From the NCBI GenBank assembly GCA_946811695.1, contig OX328124.1, forward strand, positions 91,629,696-91,693,695: DNA of 64,000 bases. Reading direction: 5' to 3'. Below, piece after piece: positions 25,401 to 32,300 of this stretch (position 1 is its first letter; each line of letters starts with the position of its first letter). Made by a program: the position numbers and the translations under genes. This DNA is from Gonocerus acuteangulatus. Its lineage: Eukaryota; Arthropoda; Insecta; Hemiptera; Coreidae. The notes beneath the pieces were generated by a model. That model ran no database searches. It had not been told where the DNA came from and was given only the letters and a program-made list of their open reading frames with translations.

Positions 25401-26919
25401 CTTCTACAATATTAAGAGCTGCAAAATACGAAATGTGCTAAGGACTGAAGACGATTAGGAATCGTCATCATGTTTAGTGATAGATCCGAGATGTCTATTT
25501 GTAATTCGGAAAAAAATGTTATAAAATTACAAATGGTTTTTATTGTAAAATTTGTCCATGATAAAAAGTGCGCGTTAGAAATCACCATAACAAACCCGGA
25601 CTCCACCCGAAGCAAATAACTGACAGCTGAGTCAGCTGAGAACAGGCTCGAATTAATCATCAAACTCGAAGCAGTATCTTCTGACGGCCCCCTCATTTCC
25701 TGTAGGTCTTAGTCCGAACCATTTGGAGCATGACTCATCCGTTAAAATCACAACAAGGAGGAAGTATAGATGCTAGAGTATATACGCTCCTTGGGATGTG
25801 CGTTGGATGCAATCAAAATCCATAGGCATCGATGCTTTGCTGAAGGCTAGTCCTCAAGACCTGTACTTTGACGAGTCTACTCATGGTCGTATTCCGACGG
25901 GAGAACGCTCATATTCCACGGCAAGGCTCGTGGATCTCAAATACCCAAAAGCCAAAGGAAAGCTGGCAGGTAAAGCGTTGCAGTGTCTCTGTGTCAATAA
26001 GAAGATGATACTGTGTTCATAGTCGTCGAAAGATAAATTCGGATGATGAGGAATTACCAACTTACGTCACCACGAAGAAGAAAACTTTATTAACAAATAA
26101 TAAAGTGAGCAAATAAAGTATTTACATACACGTATCTTCCTTAATGATATATGTAAATGATTTTGTTAATAAAGTTTTCTCCTTCATCGCCGACTTTATC
26201 GTGGTGTTGGGGTCGACCTATGATAAAACATGTAAAGTCGAGCATCATTTCCCACGATTCGGTTTGACGAAAGAGCGTGATTATGGACGTTTTTGTACAG
26301 GACATAAGTTGGTACTTCCTCATCATCCGAATTTATGTTGCGACGATTATAAACACAGTATCATCCTCTTATTGACACAGAGACACTGCTATGCTTTACC
26401 TGCCAGCTTCCCTTTGGCTTTTAGGGTCTCTAGCTTTCCTTATGCTTTCCTTATAAGCGGAGGTCCTCCCTATGGAGGGAGGGAGAACCGCGCTAAAATG
26501 ATTATATTGCTTTTAATGAACAAATATCTAAAATAAGATTTTAAATATTTCTATATTAAGCCTGTGAGTACTATGTAAAAATAAAAAATTACCATATAAC
26601 TGGCAGGGCCTCGTCTAGACCCTGCTAGTGGAAGGTTCCATTCCTCAGGTTGAGGCTGAATTTAATGTTTAAGTGTGTTCCCCTGAAGAGGCACCAAAAA
26701 GGGTGCGAAACATGTAGGGAAGATAAATAAAAGTGTAAAAGCGTGTGACGATTTTTTATTGACCTTCCGCCTTATTCGCCAGTTATATATATATATTTGA
26801 GCTAAGGGTCAACTAATGAATAATTAAAAAATTACCGTATCGTCGAAGACTAGATTGACTCCTCGATCCATGTTGGAGGGTATCCTCGTGTTCCGGACAC
26901 CCAGTTCCGGGTAATCGAT
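1258..26919 (-). CDS. Gef26: Rap guanine nucleotide exchange factor, PDZ-GEF family (20 internal exons; both ends missing)
   Basis: Twenty exons on the minus strand join in frame into about 1143 residues. Visible domains, counted from the first exon seen: acidic N-terminal segment 60-85, cyclic-nucleotide-binding-like domain about 120-245, REM/RasGEF-N about 259-375, PDZ about 383-453, proline-rich linker about 465-500, RA about 563-650, CDC25/RasGEF about 665-890, then a Ser/Pro-rich tail. This order is specific to RAPGEF2/RAPGEF6 and Drosophila Gef26. The family loads GTP on Rap1/Rap2 at membranes and junctions, controlling adhesion and integrin function. Every intron is GT-AG and the phases agree throughout. 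The nucleotide-binding domain lacks the usual cAMP-pocket glutamate and arginine, as in other PDZ-GEFs. No start or stop codon was found. Exons: 26836-26919, 20449-20625, 18891-19046, 17172-17311, 15845-16061, 14493-14629, 13446-13734, 13203-13362, 11708-11936, 10886-11051, 9847-10019, 9366-9600, 8349-8448, 8017-8222, 7402-7573, 7185-7318, 6253-6472, 4866-5120, 3133-3261, 1258-1308. Confidence 0.95.
1309..4865. other. Introns around exon s; no other gene
   Basis: Two AT-rich introns (1309-3132 and 3262-4865). They contain homopolymer runs (G-run near 2860, C-run near 3860, T-run near 4230) and a short dyad GCGACCAC/GTGGTCGC near 2155-2185. Nothing protein-like apart from exon s was seen. Confidence 0.5.
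3133..3261 (-). CDS. Gef26: Gef26 exon s (C-terminal tail)
   Basis: 129 bp. It encodes [20 protein letters not shown] and then [18 protein letters not shown]. The SDSGHS core resembles the SDSGHSEISSRSS motif of RAPGEF2. It ends with a split Gly codon; donor gtaagt. Confidence 0.92.
4866..5120 (-). CDS. Gef26: Gef26 exon r (C-terminal Ser/Arg-rich tail)
   Basis: 255 bp. It starts [18 protein letters not shown], matching NSPQALKKILSLSEEG of RAPGEF2. It continues through Arg/Gly- and His/Ser-rich sequence and ends [13 protein letters not shown]. It is locally GC-rich compared with the flanking introns, as expected for coding sequence. Donor gtatgt. Confidence 0.94.
5121..6252. repeat. Intron with a 43-nt poly-A tract
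   Basis: Intron between exons q and r. A run of 43 A residues at 5495-5537 is the main feature; in the transcribed (minus) sense it is poly-U. Otherwise plain AT-rich sequence. Confidence 0.6.
6253..6472 (-). CDS. Gef26: Gef26 exon q (helical segment and Ser-rich tail)
   Basis: 220 bp. It encodes [20 protein letters not shown] and [11 protein letters not shown], closely matching the RAPGEF2 helix [20 protein letters not shown]. A Ser-rich tract follows ([20 protein letters not shown]). Donor gtaagc; ends with one base of a split Gly codon. Confidence 0.95.
7185..7318 (-). CDS. Gef26: Gef26 exon p (post-catalytic linker)
   Basis: 134 bp. It encodes [20 protein letters not shown] and then [19 protein letters not shown]. 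The basic RRKKS motif and the PKKMFEE helix match the segment after the catalytic domain in insect Gef26 and, more loosely, the NAKKLYEDAQM segment of RAPGEF2. Confidence 0.95.
7402..7573 (-). CDS. Gef26: Gef26 exon o (end of CDC25 domain)
   Basis: 172 bp. It encodes [35 protein letters not shown] and [13 protein letters not shown]. The P-----DL-F---G core is typical of RasGEF domains. CSSPYDLL just after it is as I recall Drosophila Gef26, whereas vertebrates differ here; this supports an insect source. Confidence 0.97.
8017..8222 (-). CDS. Gef26: Gef26 exon n (CDC25 catalytic hairpin)
   Basis: 206 bp. It encodes [20 protein letters not shown], then [20 protein letters not shown] and [22 protein letters not shown] and the helical hairpin that opens the nucleotide site of Rap are both recognisable. 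Donor gtatgt. Confidence 0.98.
8349..8448 (-). CDS. Gef26: Gef26 exon m (CDC25 domain)
   Basis: 100 bp. It encodes [14 protein letters not shown] and [16 protein letters not shown]. This corresponds to the W-----I-----R---I--FI--A segment of the RasGEF fold. It ends with one base of a split Arg codon. Confidence 0.96.
8772..8916. repeat. Fold-back sequence in the exon l-m intron
   Basis: Interrupted inverted repeat. Outer arms GCAAACATTATATTCTTCT and AGAAGACTATAATGTTTGTG; inner arms TTTTCTTCACCAACG with TGCCAG, facing CTGGCA with TTTGGTGAAGAAAA. The total of about 145 bp could fold into one long hairpin. It may be a small MITE; no target-site duplication was identified. Confidence 0.55.
9366..9600 (-). 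CDS. Gef26: Gef26 exon l (start of catalytic CDC25 domain)
   Basis: 235 bp. After [11 protein letters not shown] it encodes [20 protein letters not shown] and [20 protein letters not shown], the conserved first helices of RasGEF catalytic domains (general form: E-A-QLT--D---F--I---E-----W/F). Donor gtaaat. Confidence 0.97.
9847..10019 (-). CDS. Gef26: Gef26 exon k (RA domain end)
   Basis: 173 bp. It encodes [20 protein letters not shown], then [20 protein letters not shown] and [16 protein letters not shown], matching the second half of the RAPGEF2 RA domain ([21 protein letters not shown]). It ends with a split Arg codon; donor gtaag. Confidence 0.96.
10020..11707. other. Introns flanking exon j
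   Basis: Introns 10020-10885 and 11052-11707. AT-rich with a T-run near 10600 and an (ATT) run near 11095. No additional gene or mobile element recognised. Confidence 0.5.
10886..11051 (-). CDS. Gef26: Gef26 exon j (RA domain start)
   Basis: 166 bp, ends phase 0. It encodes [13 protein letters not shown] and then the first RA strands [20 protein letters not shown] (RAPGEF2: PDQVLRVFKADQQSRYIMI). RA domains bind GTP-loaded Ras-family proteins; in PDZ-GEFs this gives positive feedback by Rap-GTP. Confidence 0.95.
11708..11936 (-). CDS. Gef26: Gef26 exon i (proline-rich and basic linker)
   Basis: 229 bp. It encodes a Gly/Arg-rich stretch ([18 protein letters not shown]), a polyproline run ([20 protein letters not shown]) and a basic helix ([20 protein letters not shown]). 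It lies between PDZ and RA, where vertebrate RAPGEF2 has a basic linker with RISILPQK. The proline run could be an SH3, WW or EVH1 ligand; that is inference. Confidence 0.93.
12057..12269 (-). mobile_element. tRNA-derived SINE, family 1, with 12-bp target-site duplication
   Basis: Read on the minus strand it starts GGAGGCCCGGTGACCGTGAT, holds a box-B-like TTCGAATCCCAC and a body with GGTAACCTATAGATAACCCC, and ends in TTAAAATTTAAATAA. Perfect 12-bp direct repeats TATAAGCAATAT flank it (12045-12056 and 12270-12281), proving insertion by retroposition. The head resembles a type II (Leu/Ser-like) tRNA with GGCCGAG. Other copies lie at 39509 and about 35794. It sits in the intron between exons h and i. 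Confidence 0.9.
12270..13202. other. Intron remainder between exons h and i
   Basis: AT-rich sequence with no clear gene. A locally GC-richer stretch (12800-13050) contains a pair of opposed motifs, GCCAACTACGAGTTA near 12857 and AACTCGTAGTTGGC near 13023. They suggest a small palindromic element of about 180 bp, not identified. Confidence 0.35.
13203..13362 (-). CDS. Gef26: Gef26 exon h (PDZ domain, second half)
   Basis: 160 bp, phase 0 to 1. It encodes [20 protein letters not shown], then [20 protein letters not shown] and a final beta strand [12 protein letters not shown]. It closes the PDZ fold that binds C-terminal peptides of partner proteins. Confidence 0.97.
13446..13734 (-). CDS. 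Gef26: Gef26 exon g (REM second half and PDZ start)
   Basis: 289 bp, the largest exon seen. It completes the split Trp, then encodes [20 protein letters not shown] and the REM helices ([20 protein letters not shown]). It runs on into the PDZ domain with its carboxylate-binding loop [10 protein letters not shown]. Because REM and PDZ share this exon, the domain boundary lies inside it. Donor gtaaat. Confidence 0.96.
13800..13850 (-). mobile_element. Fragment of tRNA-SINE family 2 (3' part)
   Basis: GGTGCATCTACTACCGAGGT followed by CATTAGCACC matches the 3' end of the SINE at 57280-57491 (GGCGCATCTACATCTAGGTC...). Only about 40 bp remain, next to a T-run that corresponds to the poly-A tail. 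Confidence 0.6.
14493..14629 (-). CDS. Gef26: Gef26 exon f (REM domain, first half)
   Basis: 137 bp, ends with a split TG. It encodes [20 protein letters not shown] followed by [16 protein letters not shown], the hallmark start of the RasGEF-N (REM) domain that stabilises the catalytic helical hairpin. Donor gtgagt. Confidence 0.96.
14706..14892. repeat. Inverted repeat ending in Penelope-associated motif
   Basis: Arms of about 54 bp: 14706-14758 (starting TGTTGATCGTC, ending CCACATTT) and 14838-14892 (AAATGTGGTTTTATTGAATA ... GACGATCAACA). The middle holds GCCGGAACGTTGACG, also present in altered form near 27160 (CGCCAAAACGTTGGCCGC). Both look like terminal parts of a Penelope-like element. 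It is in the intron between exons e and f. Confidence 0.6.
15131..15225 (+). mobile_element. Penelope-associated tail fragment
   Basis: About 95 bp almost identical to 52334-52425: GAAACGTCCAAAATACAGAT, then GAAAGTCTGACGTTTT and CTAGCCGAATCCCAACTATA. The upstream CTGAAGA half found in the other copies is missing here, so this copy is truncated. Confidence 0.65.
15845..16061 (-). CDS. Gef26: Gef26 exon e (end of cNMP-binding-like domain)
   Basis: 217 bp. It encodes [20 protein letters not shown], then [17 protein letters not shown], and ends RRGHVVIR. In true cAMP-binding domains the phosphate-binding cassette reads FGE-L----R-A; here the Glu and Arg are absent. This agrees with the family's reputation for not responding to cAMP in the classical way. 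A 61-bp minisatellite starts about 22 bp upstream of its acceptor. Confidence 0.96.
16084..16440. repeat. 61-bp minisatellite beside the exon e acceptor
   Basis: Six tandem units with a 61-bp period (CTATAG landmarks at 16090, 16151, 16257, 16318 and 16379). The unit starting near 16206 is shortened to 45 bp. Units are virtually identical, so the array is young. It starts only about 22 bp upstream of the acceptor of exon e. On the transcribed strand each unit contains TTTTTACTGATTC, which resembles a branch-point with a U-rich stretch. Confidence 0.92.
16861..16912. repeat. (AT)n microsatellite
   Basis: 26 AT units in the intron between exons d and e. Similar AT runs occur at 42136-42189, 44234-44284, 46361-46428 and 59167-59221. 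Confidence 0.97.
17172..17311 (-). CDS. Gef26: Gef26 exon d (cNMP-binding-like beta roll)
   Basis: 140 bp, leaving two bases of a split codon. It encodes [20 protein letters not shown] and continues [20 protein letters not shown], the beta-roll core of the domain. The donor is gtaatg. The split AG joins the C of the next exon to give Ser. Confidence 0.95.
17971..18222 (+). mobile_element. Dispersed repeat with GGTCAAAATTGGTCAAACGG tail
   Basis: About 250 bp shared with 53752-54010 and, in its last part, with 41540-41830. Shared blocks are AATGGTTCAGTGTAGCCAAT, TATTTTGACCTAGC, CTACCTGTGTGCCAAG and GGTCAAAC followed by AGATTTGTAT and AACAAACAGACA. This style of tail is common at the 3' ends of RTE-like LINEs and their short derivatives; the family is inferred. 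Confidence 0.6.
18891..19046 (-). CDS. Gef26: Gef26 exon c (start of cNMP-binding-like domain)
   Basis: 156 bp, 52 codons, phase 0-0, donor gtaaat. It encodes [20 protein letters not shown] and then a helical run with [15 protein letters not shown]. This is the conserved lead-in and first helix of the nucleotide-binding-like domain of PDZ-GEFs, close to RAPGEF2 in wording (RDCLEKDPIDRTDDDIE). Confidence 0.95.
19409..19475. repeat. Compound TA/CA/CG microsatellite
   Basis: (TA)n followed by (CA)n with CGCA interruptions, in the intron between exons b and c. Confidence 0.95.
20449..20625 (-). CDS. Gef26: Gef26 exon b (Ser-rich and acidic segment)
   Basis: 177 bp, 59 codons, phase 0-0, donor gtaagt. 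It encodes a Ser-rich stretch followed by [20 protein letters not shown], the counterpart of the [20 protein letters not shown] region of vertebrate RAPGEF2. The segment is probably disordered and lies just before the cyclic-nucleotide-binding-like domain. Confidence 0.9.
20626..22246. other. Intron upstream of exon b, left part
   Basis: AT-rich intron. A GC-richer patch at 21900-22040 has no recognisable coding or tRNA structure. Nothing else supported. Confidence 0.4.
22247..22661 (+). pseudogene. piggyBac transposase C-terminal relic (frameshifted)
   Basis: The reading frame starts [20 protein letters not shown], continues [20 protein letters not shown], and resembles the last catalytic segment and following helices of piggyBac-type transposases (RTKRWPVALFFHMLDVA and KSRRDFLLELA-type motifs). 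After an A-run near 22571 the original frame is lost. In the shifted frame a cysteine-rich tail appears ([10 protein letters not shown] ... KCVD ... TNCL, then stop), like the zinc-binding C-terminal domain of the family. The N-terminal and central parts are not present, so the element is dead. It lies in the intron upstream of exon b. Confidence 0.75.
22662..25946. other. Intron, middle part; no gene recognised
   Basis: Mixed AT-rich sequence. Contains a G-run near 22829 and short open frames without recognisable domains. The frame at 25798-26022 (with [20 protein letters not shown]) looks protein-like but I cannot place it. It overlaps the fold-back that starts at 25947. Confidence 0.4.
25947..26423. 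repeat. Large imperfect palindrome (fold-back element)
   Basis: Left arm 25947-26130 and right arm 26145-26423 are reverse complements at about 90 percent by eye: AAAGCCAAAGGAAAGCTGGC, TGTGTCAATAAGA and TTCGGATGATGAGGAA all recur inverted. The right arm carries about 130 bp (26185-26310) missing from the left arm. The centre is near 26140. Confidence 0.8.
26450..26498. repeat. Hairpin motif shared with 59345-59392
   Basis: TTATAAGCGGAGGTCCTCCC followed by TATGGAGGGAGGGAGAACCG and CGCTAAAA. A nearly identical hairpin occurs at 59345-59392, so this is the terminal part of a dispersed repeat family. Confidence 0.7.
26594..26790 (+). mobile_element. Short inverted-repeat-bounded element with hammerhead-like core
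   Basis: It is bounded by ATATAACTGGC (26594) and GCCAGTTATAT (about 26780). At 26683-26711 it has CTGAAGAGGCACC, an AAAAAG loop, then GGTGCGAAAC: a CUGANGA box, a five-pair stem GCACC/GGTGC, and a GAAA box. This is the layout of a hammerhead ribozyme core. The stem III and cleavage site expected downstream are not clear. Confidence 0.45.
26836..26919 (-). CDS. Gef26: Gef26 exon a (N-terminal segment)
   Basis: 84 bp, 28 codons, phase 0 at both ends. It begins [10 protein letters not shown] and ends VNLVFDDT. The acceptor is preceded by a T-rich tract (tttgttttgcag) and the donor is gtaat. It reads directly in frame into the next exon ([10 protein letters not shown]). It lies upstream of the acidic segment, where RAPGEF2 is poorly conserved, so the call rests on splice sites and frame rather than on domain similarity. 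There is no start codon upstream in the exon, so at least one more 5' exon exists. Confidence 0.75.
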
Positions 26920-28560
26920 CTGCAAAACAAAAATTTGTTATTAATTAAATGTAATAGAAAATGCAATACGAGTAGTTTAAATAGTGCTAAAAAAGAATTA
27001 AAGATACAACGAAAGCAAAGGAGGAATCACATAGCTTCTAATATATAAATTATAAAATACTATAATAATACATAAAATAATAAATAATAATATATAAATT
27101 GTCATTAGTATTTACCGTATCCATAATAGTTTACAGCCCCAAAGAAGGCTTGAATGTCACGCCAAAACGTTGGCCGCAATAAAGCTCATTTTAGCTTTAA
27201 AATGTAGTCTTATTCACCATAAAACGTAACCCCCATTATCTGCACCTCCTCTTAACTTAAGGGAAGGTGCAGAGTCTTAAACATAAAGAGGTTAAGAGTC
27301 TTAACCTCTTTCAGATTATTGTTGCCAATTTATAATATAAATGTTATCGATAAAAACGTTTTACTGCTCAAAGATGCAGTGCTGCAGAAAGCGTGTTCTG
27401 CTGCATAACGAACCTACCCCAGGATTTAGAGAAAATATTTTTGTTCCTTAAGATGCTTAAAAAAAGAAGGTTCAGACATTAATTTCGACAGGGTCAGCTG
27501 AGTAGGAGAAAACGTTGCTTAAACTTTGCGAACTGTTCGTCTCATTGATAGCGAATTGTTATGAGATTATATTCTGAGTTCGCCATCTCAATCAGGGGGG
27601 GGGTAAGCATTATGTGGAAACACAATAAGATTAGGCACTACCTGCGTGTCGGACTTTGTTACTACAAATTTAGAAGAGATAGTACAGGATTAGGTTGGAT
27701 TCATGGAGGCATAAATAAATTATACTTGGGAGGAAGAAAGGCCTAGAATTTGGGTGCCACATACATATAGGCAATAGCTAAGGCAGGACCAAAGAGGTGG
27801 GAATAAATTCCATTCTTGAGATCCATATGAATGATTCAAAGTGAGCCGGATCGGATAGAGGGAGCTATGAGTCTTCTTAGCGATTCAAATGAACTCAGCA
27901 TACATGAATGCTTCATGAATGGAGGGACTTCTCACAAAGATAAAAATTATCCTTTTTCCATTTTATGAAGTGCCAAGCGATGGACGAGTTGAAGGGACCT
28001 GACCCGTCCCGACACCTTGGGGGACTATTTCTGGAATAGTAAAGGCTGCTTATAGAGGACAACTTTAAGGGGTTGGGCTCTTGGGACGTTAATACGGTTT
28101 TCCTTGGGGGGGGGGGGGGGGTAGAACTAAGAGAAAATAATTCATTCAAGATTTGATTCACGTTTTTCCTCCTGATTTTAGGATGTCTCAAGGGAGAAGC
28201 TACGACAAGCTAGAATTAAGTATATTAGCCGTTGAAAAGGGTTGAATAAACTTTGTACGAGAATGTTGAGCGGGAAAGAGAAGTTTGAAATACACACGAT
28301 TTTCGCCTGTACCTTTAATCTCAATTTATTTTATTAAAAGTTTATATTATGTATAAAAGTAGAATTCAATGTAAATAGTTAGAAACAGTCATTAGTAAAG
28401 GAAGTATGTCTGTAATGCGTACGTTGAAATCAAGTTAATTATGTATAGATATTTTGTGTCTCACTCAATAATATTTATTTCTATATATACTCTAGGTTTG
28501 TTAGATTTTGTCAAAATGTTTTCTATTTTTAAGAATTTGGAATATGTCTATAATATATTT
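26920..28560. other. Region 5' of exon a; scattered repeat fragments
   Basis: No exon recognised. Near 27138-27240 lies a Penelope-associated tail (CGCCAAAACGTTGGCCGCAA, TTAAAATGTAGTCTTATTCA) related to 14790-14880. A 16-nt G-run is at about 28107. The remaining open frames have no domain I can name. Confidence 0.4.
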
Positions 28561-28589
28561 ACTGTCGTCGGGAAGTATTTCGATAATGT

Positions 28590-28743
28590 TTTGTCAGATT
28601 ATGCAGTCTGCCAATAAATGTTTAACAGTAAGTGCTGTATTGCAATATTGACATAATAGTCTGTATTGTCCTTGTCATAAGGTATGAGTGAGTCAGTCTG
28701 GAATGGCCTATACTCAGGCGGCAGACGACTACTTCTCGTCTGT
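28590..28743 (-). pseudogene. LINE ORF2 C-terminal relic
   Basis: On the minus strand it reads RREVVVCRLSIGHSRLTHSY then LM. After a frame change it reads CQYCNTALTVKHLLADC followed by a stop. The RRE-V--RLR-GH--LTHSYLM and C--C----LTVKHIL--C signatures are typical of the end of reverse-transcriptase ORFs of Jockey/R1-like non-LTR elements. It has a frameshift and a stop, so it is dead. A second copy is at 46853-47051. Confidence 0.8.
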
Positions 28744-29129
28744 TACATCTAATCTCAATTTTATAAAGCTATGTTTGAAAAAAAAACTAAAGATGACAAC
28801 AAATAATTCTATATTAAAAGTCTATCCAACTTATTTGCACATCATTTCAGATATTAAGGGAAGATATTGTCGAATTGCGGTAGAGGTTAATAAAACTACA
28901 TTTTTTAGATAAAAATTGTGCTATATTTTTGCCAGAATATACCTAAACATTTCTTTTATAGGGCTTAATTGTTTTACTCTCAACTAAGTTAAAAACTAGT
29001 GATCAATTTGTTCATAAAAAAAAATGATTTATCTAAAATGCACTTAAAATGTTGTTGTTTTTTTTAATGTAAATTTTTTCTTACTTTTGTGATTATTCTC
29101 CTTTTTAATTATGCATATTTATTTGTTAT

Positions 29130-29232
29130 CTGAAGAAGGAAGCCAAACAGCATGCCGAAAGGTTTGAAATATAGATTTTTCTGAAAATTTGAAATTTTCT
29201 TTTAGCCGAATCATAACCATTCCCTGACTTCT
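29130..29232 (+). mobile_element. Penelope-associated tail with hammerhead-like core
   Basis: CTGAAGAAGGAAGCC (29130), then GCATGCCGAAAGGTTTGAAA and TAGCCGAATCATAACCATTC. It is a diverged copy of the family at 44907, 47364 and 52308. Here the GAAAC box is GAAAG, so this copy would not be expected to be active even if the family is a ribozyme. Confidence 0.55.
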
Positions 29233-29387
29233 TAAATCTAAAAATGTCATTATCCAAAAATATCTACCCCCGCAATCTCAACGATCTCCACTCGAAGAAT
29301 TTTATATATGTATGACGGTGGTTAAAAAAACAAACAAATGAAATGGTAGAGAACCATATTATAATACTCTTTTCACGAGTACATTTT

Positions 29388-32300
29388 CAATCTCTTTAGT
29401 GATTTAATAATTTGATATTAGAATAGAAATAAAAGCTTAGGAAACCAGGACAACATTGGTGCCCTGTGTATTTCATAGAAAACGCATTTCGTAAATAACA
29501 GGTTGTACAATCTCTTTAGTGATTTAATAATTTGATATTAGAATAGAAATAATAGCTTAGGAAACCAGGACAACATTGGTGCCCTGTGTATTTCATAGAA
29601 AACGCATTTCGTAAATAACAGGTTGTACAATCTCTTTAGTGATTTAATAATTTGATATTAGAATAGAAATAAAAGCTTAGGAAACCAGGACAACATTGGT
29701 GCCCTGTGTATTTCATAGAAAACGCATTTCGTAAATAACAGGTTGTACAATCTCTTTAGTGATTTAATAATTTGATATTAGAATAGAAATAAAAGCTTAG
29801 GAAACCAGGACAACATTGGTGCCCTGTGTATTTCATAGAAAACGCATTTCGTAAATAACAGGTTGTACAATCTCTTTAGTGATTCAATAATTTGATATTA
29901 GAATAGAAATAATAGCTTAGGAAACCAGGACAACATTGGTGCCCTGTGTATTTCATAGAAAACGCATTTCGTAAATAACAGGTTGTACAATCTCTTTAGT
30001 GATTTAATAATTTGATATTAGAATAGAAATAATAGCTTAGGAAACCAGGACAACATTGGTGCCCTGTGTATTTCATAGAAAACGCATTTCGTAAATAACA
30101 GGTTGTACAATCTCTTTAGTGATTTAATAATTTGATATTAGAATAGAAATAATAGCTTAGGAAACCAGGACAACATTGGTGCCCTGTGTATTTCATAGAA
30201 AACGCATTTCGTAAATAACAGGTTGTACAATCTCTTTAGTGATTTAATAATTTGATATTAGAATAGAAATAATAGCTTAGGAAACCAGGACAACATTGGT
30301 GCCCTGTGTATTTCATAGAAAACGCATTTCGTAAATAACAGGTTGTACAATCTCTTTAGTGATTTAATAATTTGATATTAGAATAGAAATAAAAGCTTAG
30401 GAAACCAGGACAACATTGGTGCCCTGTGTATTTCATAGAAAACGCATTTCGTAAATAACAGGTTGTACAATCTCTTTAGTGATTTAATAATTTGATATTA
30501 GAATAGAAATAAAAGCTTAGGAAACCAGGACAACATTGGTGCCCTGTGTATTTCATAGAAAACGCATTTCGTAAATAACAGGTTGTACAATCTCTTTAGT
30601 GATTTAATAATTTGATATTAGAATAGAAATAATAGCTTAGGAAACCAGGACAACATTGGTGCCCTGTGTATTTCATAGAAAACGCATTTCGTAAATAACA
30701 GGTTGTACAATCTCTTTAGTGATTTAATAATTTGATATTAGAATAGAAATAAAAGCTTAGGAAACCAGGACAACATTGGTGCCCTGTGTATTTCATAGAA
30801 AACGCATTTCGTAAATAACAGGTTGTACAATCTCTTTAGTGATTTAATAATTTGATATTAGAATAGAAATAATAGCTTAGGAAACCAGGACAACATTGGT
30901 GCCCTGTGTATTTCATAGAAAACGCATTTCGTAAATAACAGGTTGTACAATCTCTTTAGTGATTTAATAATTTGATATTAGAATAGAAATAATAGCTTAG
31001 GAAACCAGGACAACATTGGTGCCCTGTGTATTTCATAGAAAACGCATTTCGTAAATAACAGGTTGTACAATCTCTTTAGTGATTTAATAATTTGATATTA
31101 GAATAGAAATAAAAGCTTAGGAAACCAGGACAACATTGGTGCCCTGTGTATTTCATAGAAAACGCATTTCGTAAATAACAGGTTGTACAATCTCTTTAGT
31201 GATTTAATAATTTGATATTAGAATAGAAATAATAGCTTAGGAAACCAGGACAACATTGGTGCCCTGTGTATTTCATAGAAAACGCATTTCGTAAATAACA
31301 GGTTGTACAATCTCTTTAGTGATTTAATAATTTGATATTAGAATAGAAATAAAAGCTTAGGAAACCAGGACAACATTGGTGCCCTGTGTATTTCATAGAA
31401 AACGCATTTCGTAAATAACAGGTTGTACAATCTCTTTAGTGATTTAATAATTTGATATTAGAATAGAAATAATAGCTTAGGAAACCAGGACAACATTGGT
31501 GCCCTGTGTATTTCATAGAAAACGCATTTCGTAAATAACAGGTTGTACAATCTCTTTAGTGATTTAATAATTTGATATTAGAATAGAAATAAAAGCTTAG
31601 GAAACCAGGACAACATTGGTGCCCTGTGTATTTCATAGAAAACGCATTTCGTAAATAACAGGTTGTACAATCTCTTTAGTGATTTAATAATTTGATATTA
31701 GAATAGAAATAATAGCTTAGGAAACCAGGACAACATTGGTGCCCTGTGTATTTCATAGAAAACGCATTTCGTAAATAACAGGTTGTACAATCTCTTTAGT
31801 GATTTAATAATTTGATATTAGAATAGAAATAAAAGCTTAGGAAACCAGGACAACATTGGTGCCCTGTGTATTTCATAGAAAACGCATTTCGTAAATAACA
31901 GGTTGTACTATCTCTTTAGTGATTTAATAATTTGATATTAGAATAGAAATAATAGCTTAGGAAACCAGGACAACATTGGTGCCCTGTGTATTTCATAGAA
32001 AACGCATTTCGTAAATAACAGGTTGTACAATCTCTTTAGTGATTTAATAATTTGATATTAGAATAGAAATAAAAGCTTAGGAAACCAGGACAACATTGGT
32101 GCCCTGTGTATTTCATAGAAAACGCATTTCGTAAATAACAGGTTGTACAATCTCTTTAGTGATTTAATAATTTGATATTAGAATAGAAATAAAAGCTTAG
32201 GAAACCAGGACAACATTGGTGCCCTGTGTATTTCATAGAAAACGCATTTCGTAAATAACAGGTTGTACAATCTCTTTAGTGATTTAATAATTTGATATTA

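Noticed and set aside
25412..25696. 94-codon minus-strand frame
   Set aside because: No recognisable motif, no splice context and no neighbour relation to the Gef26 exons.
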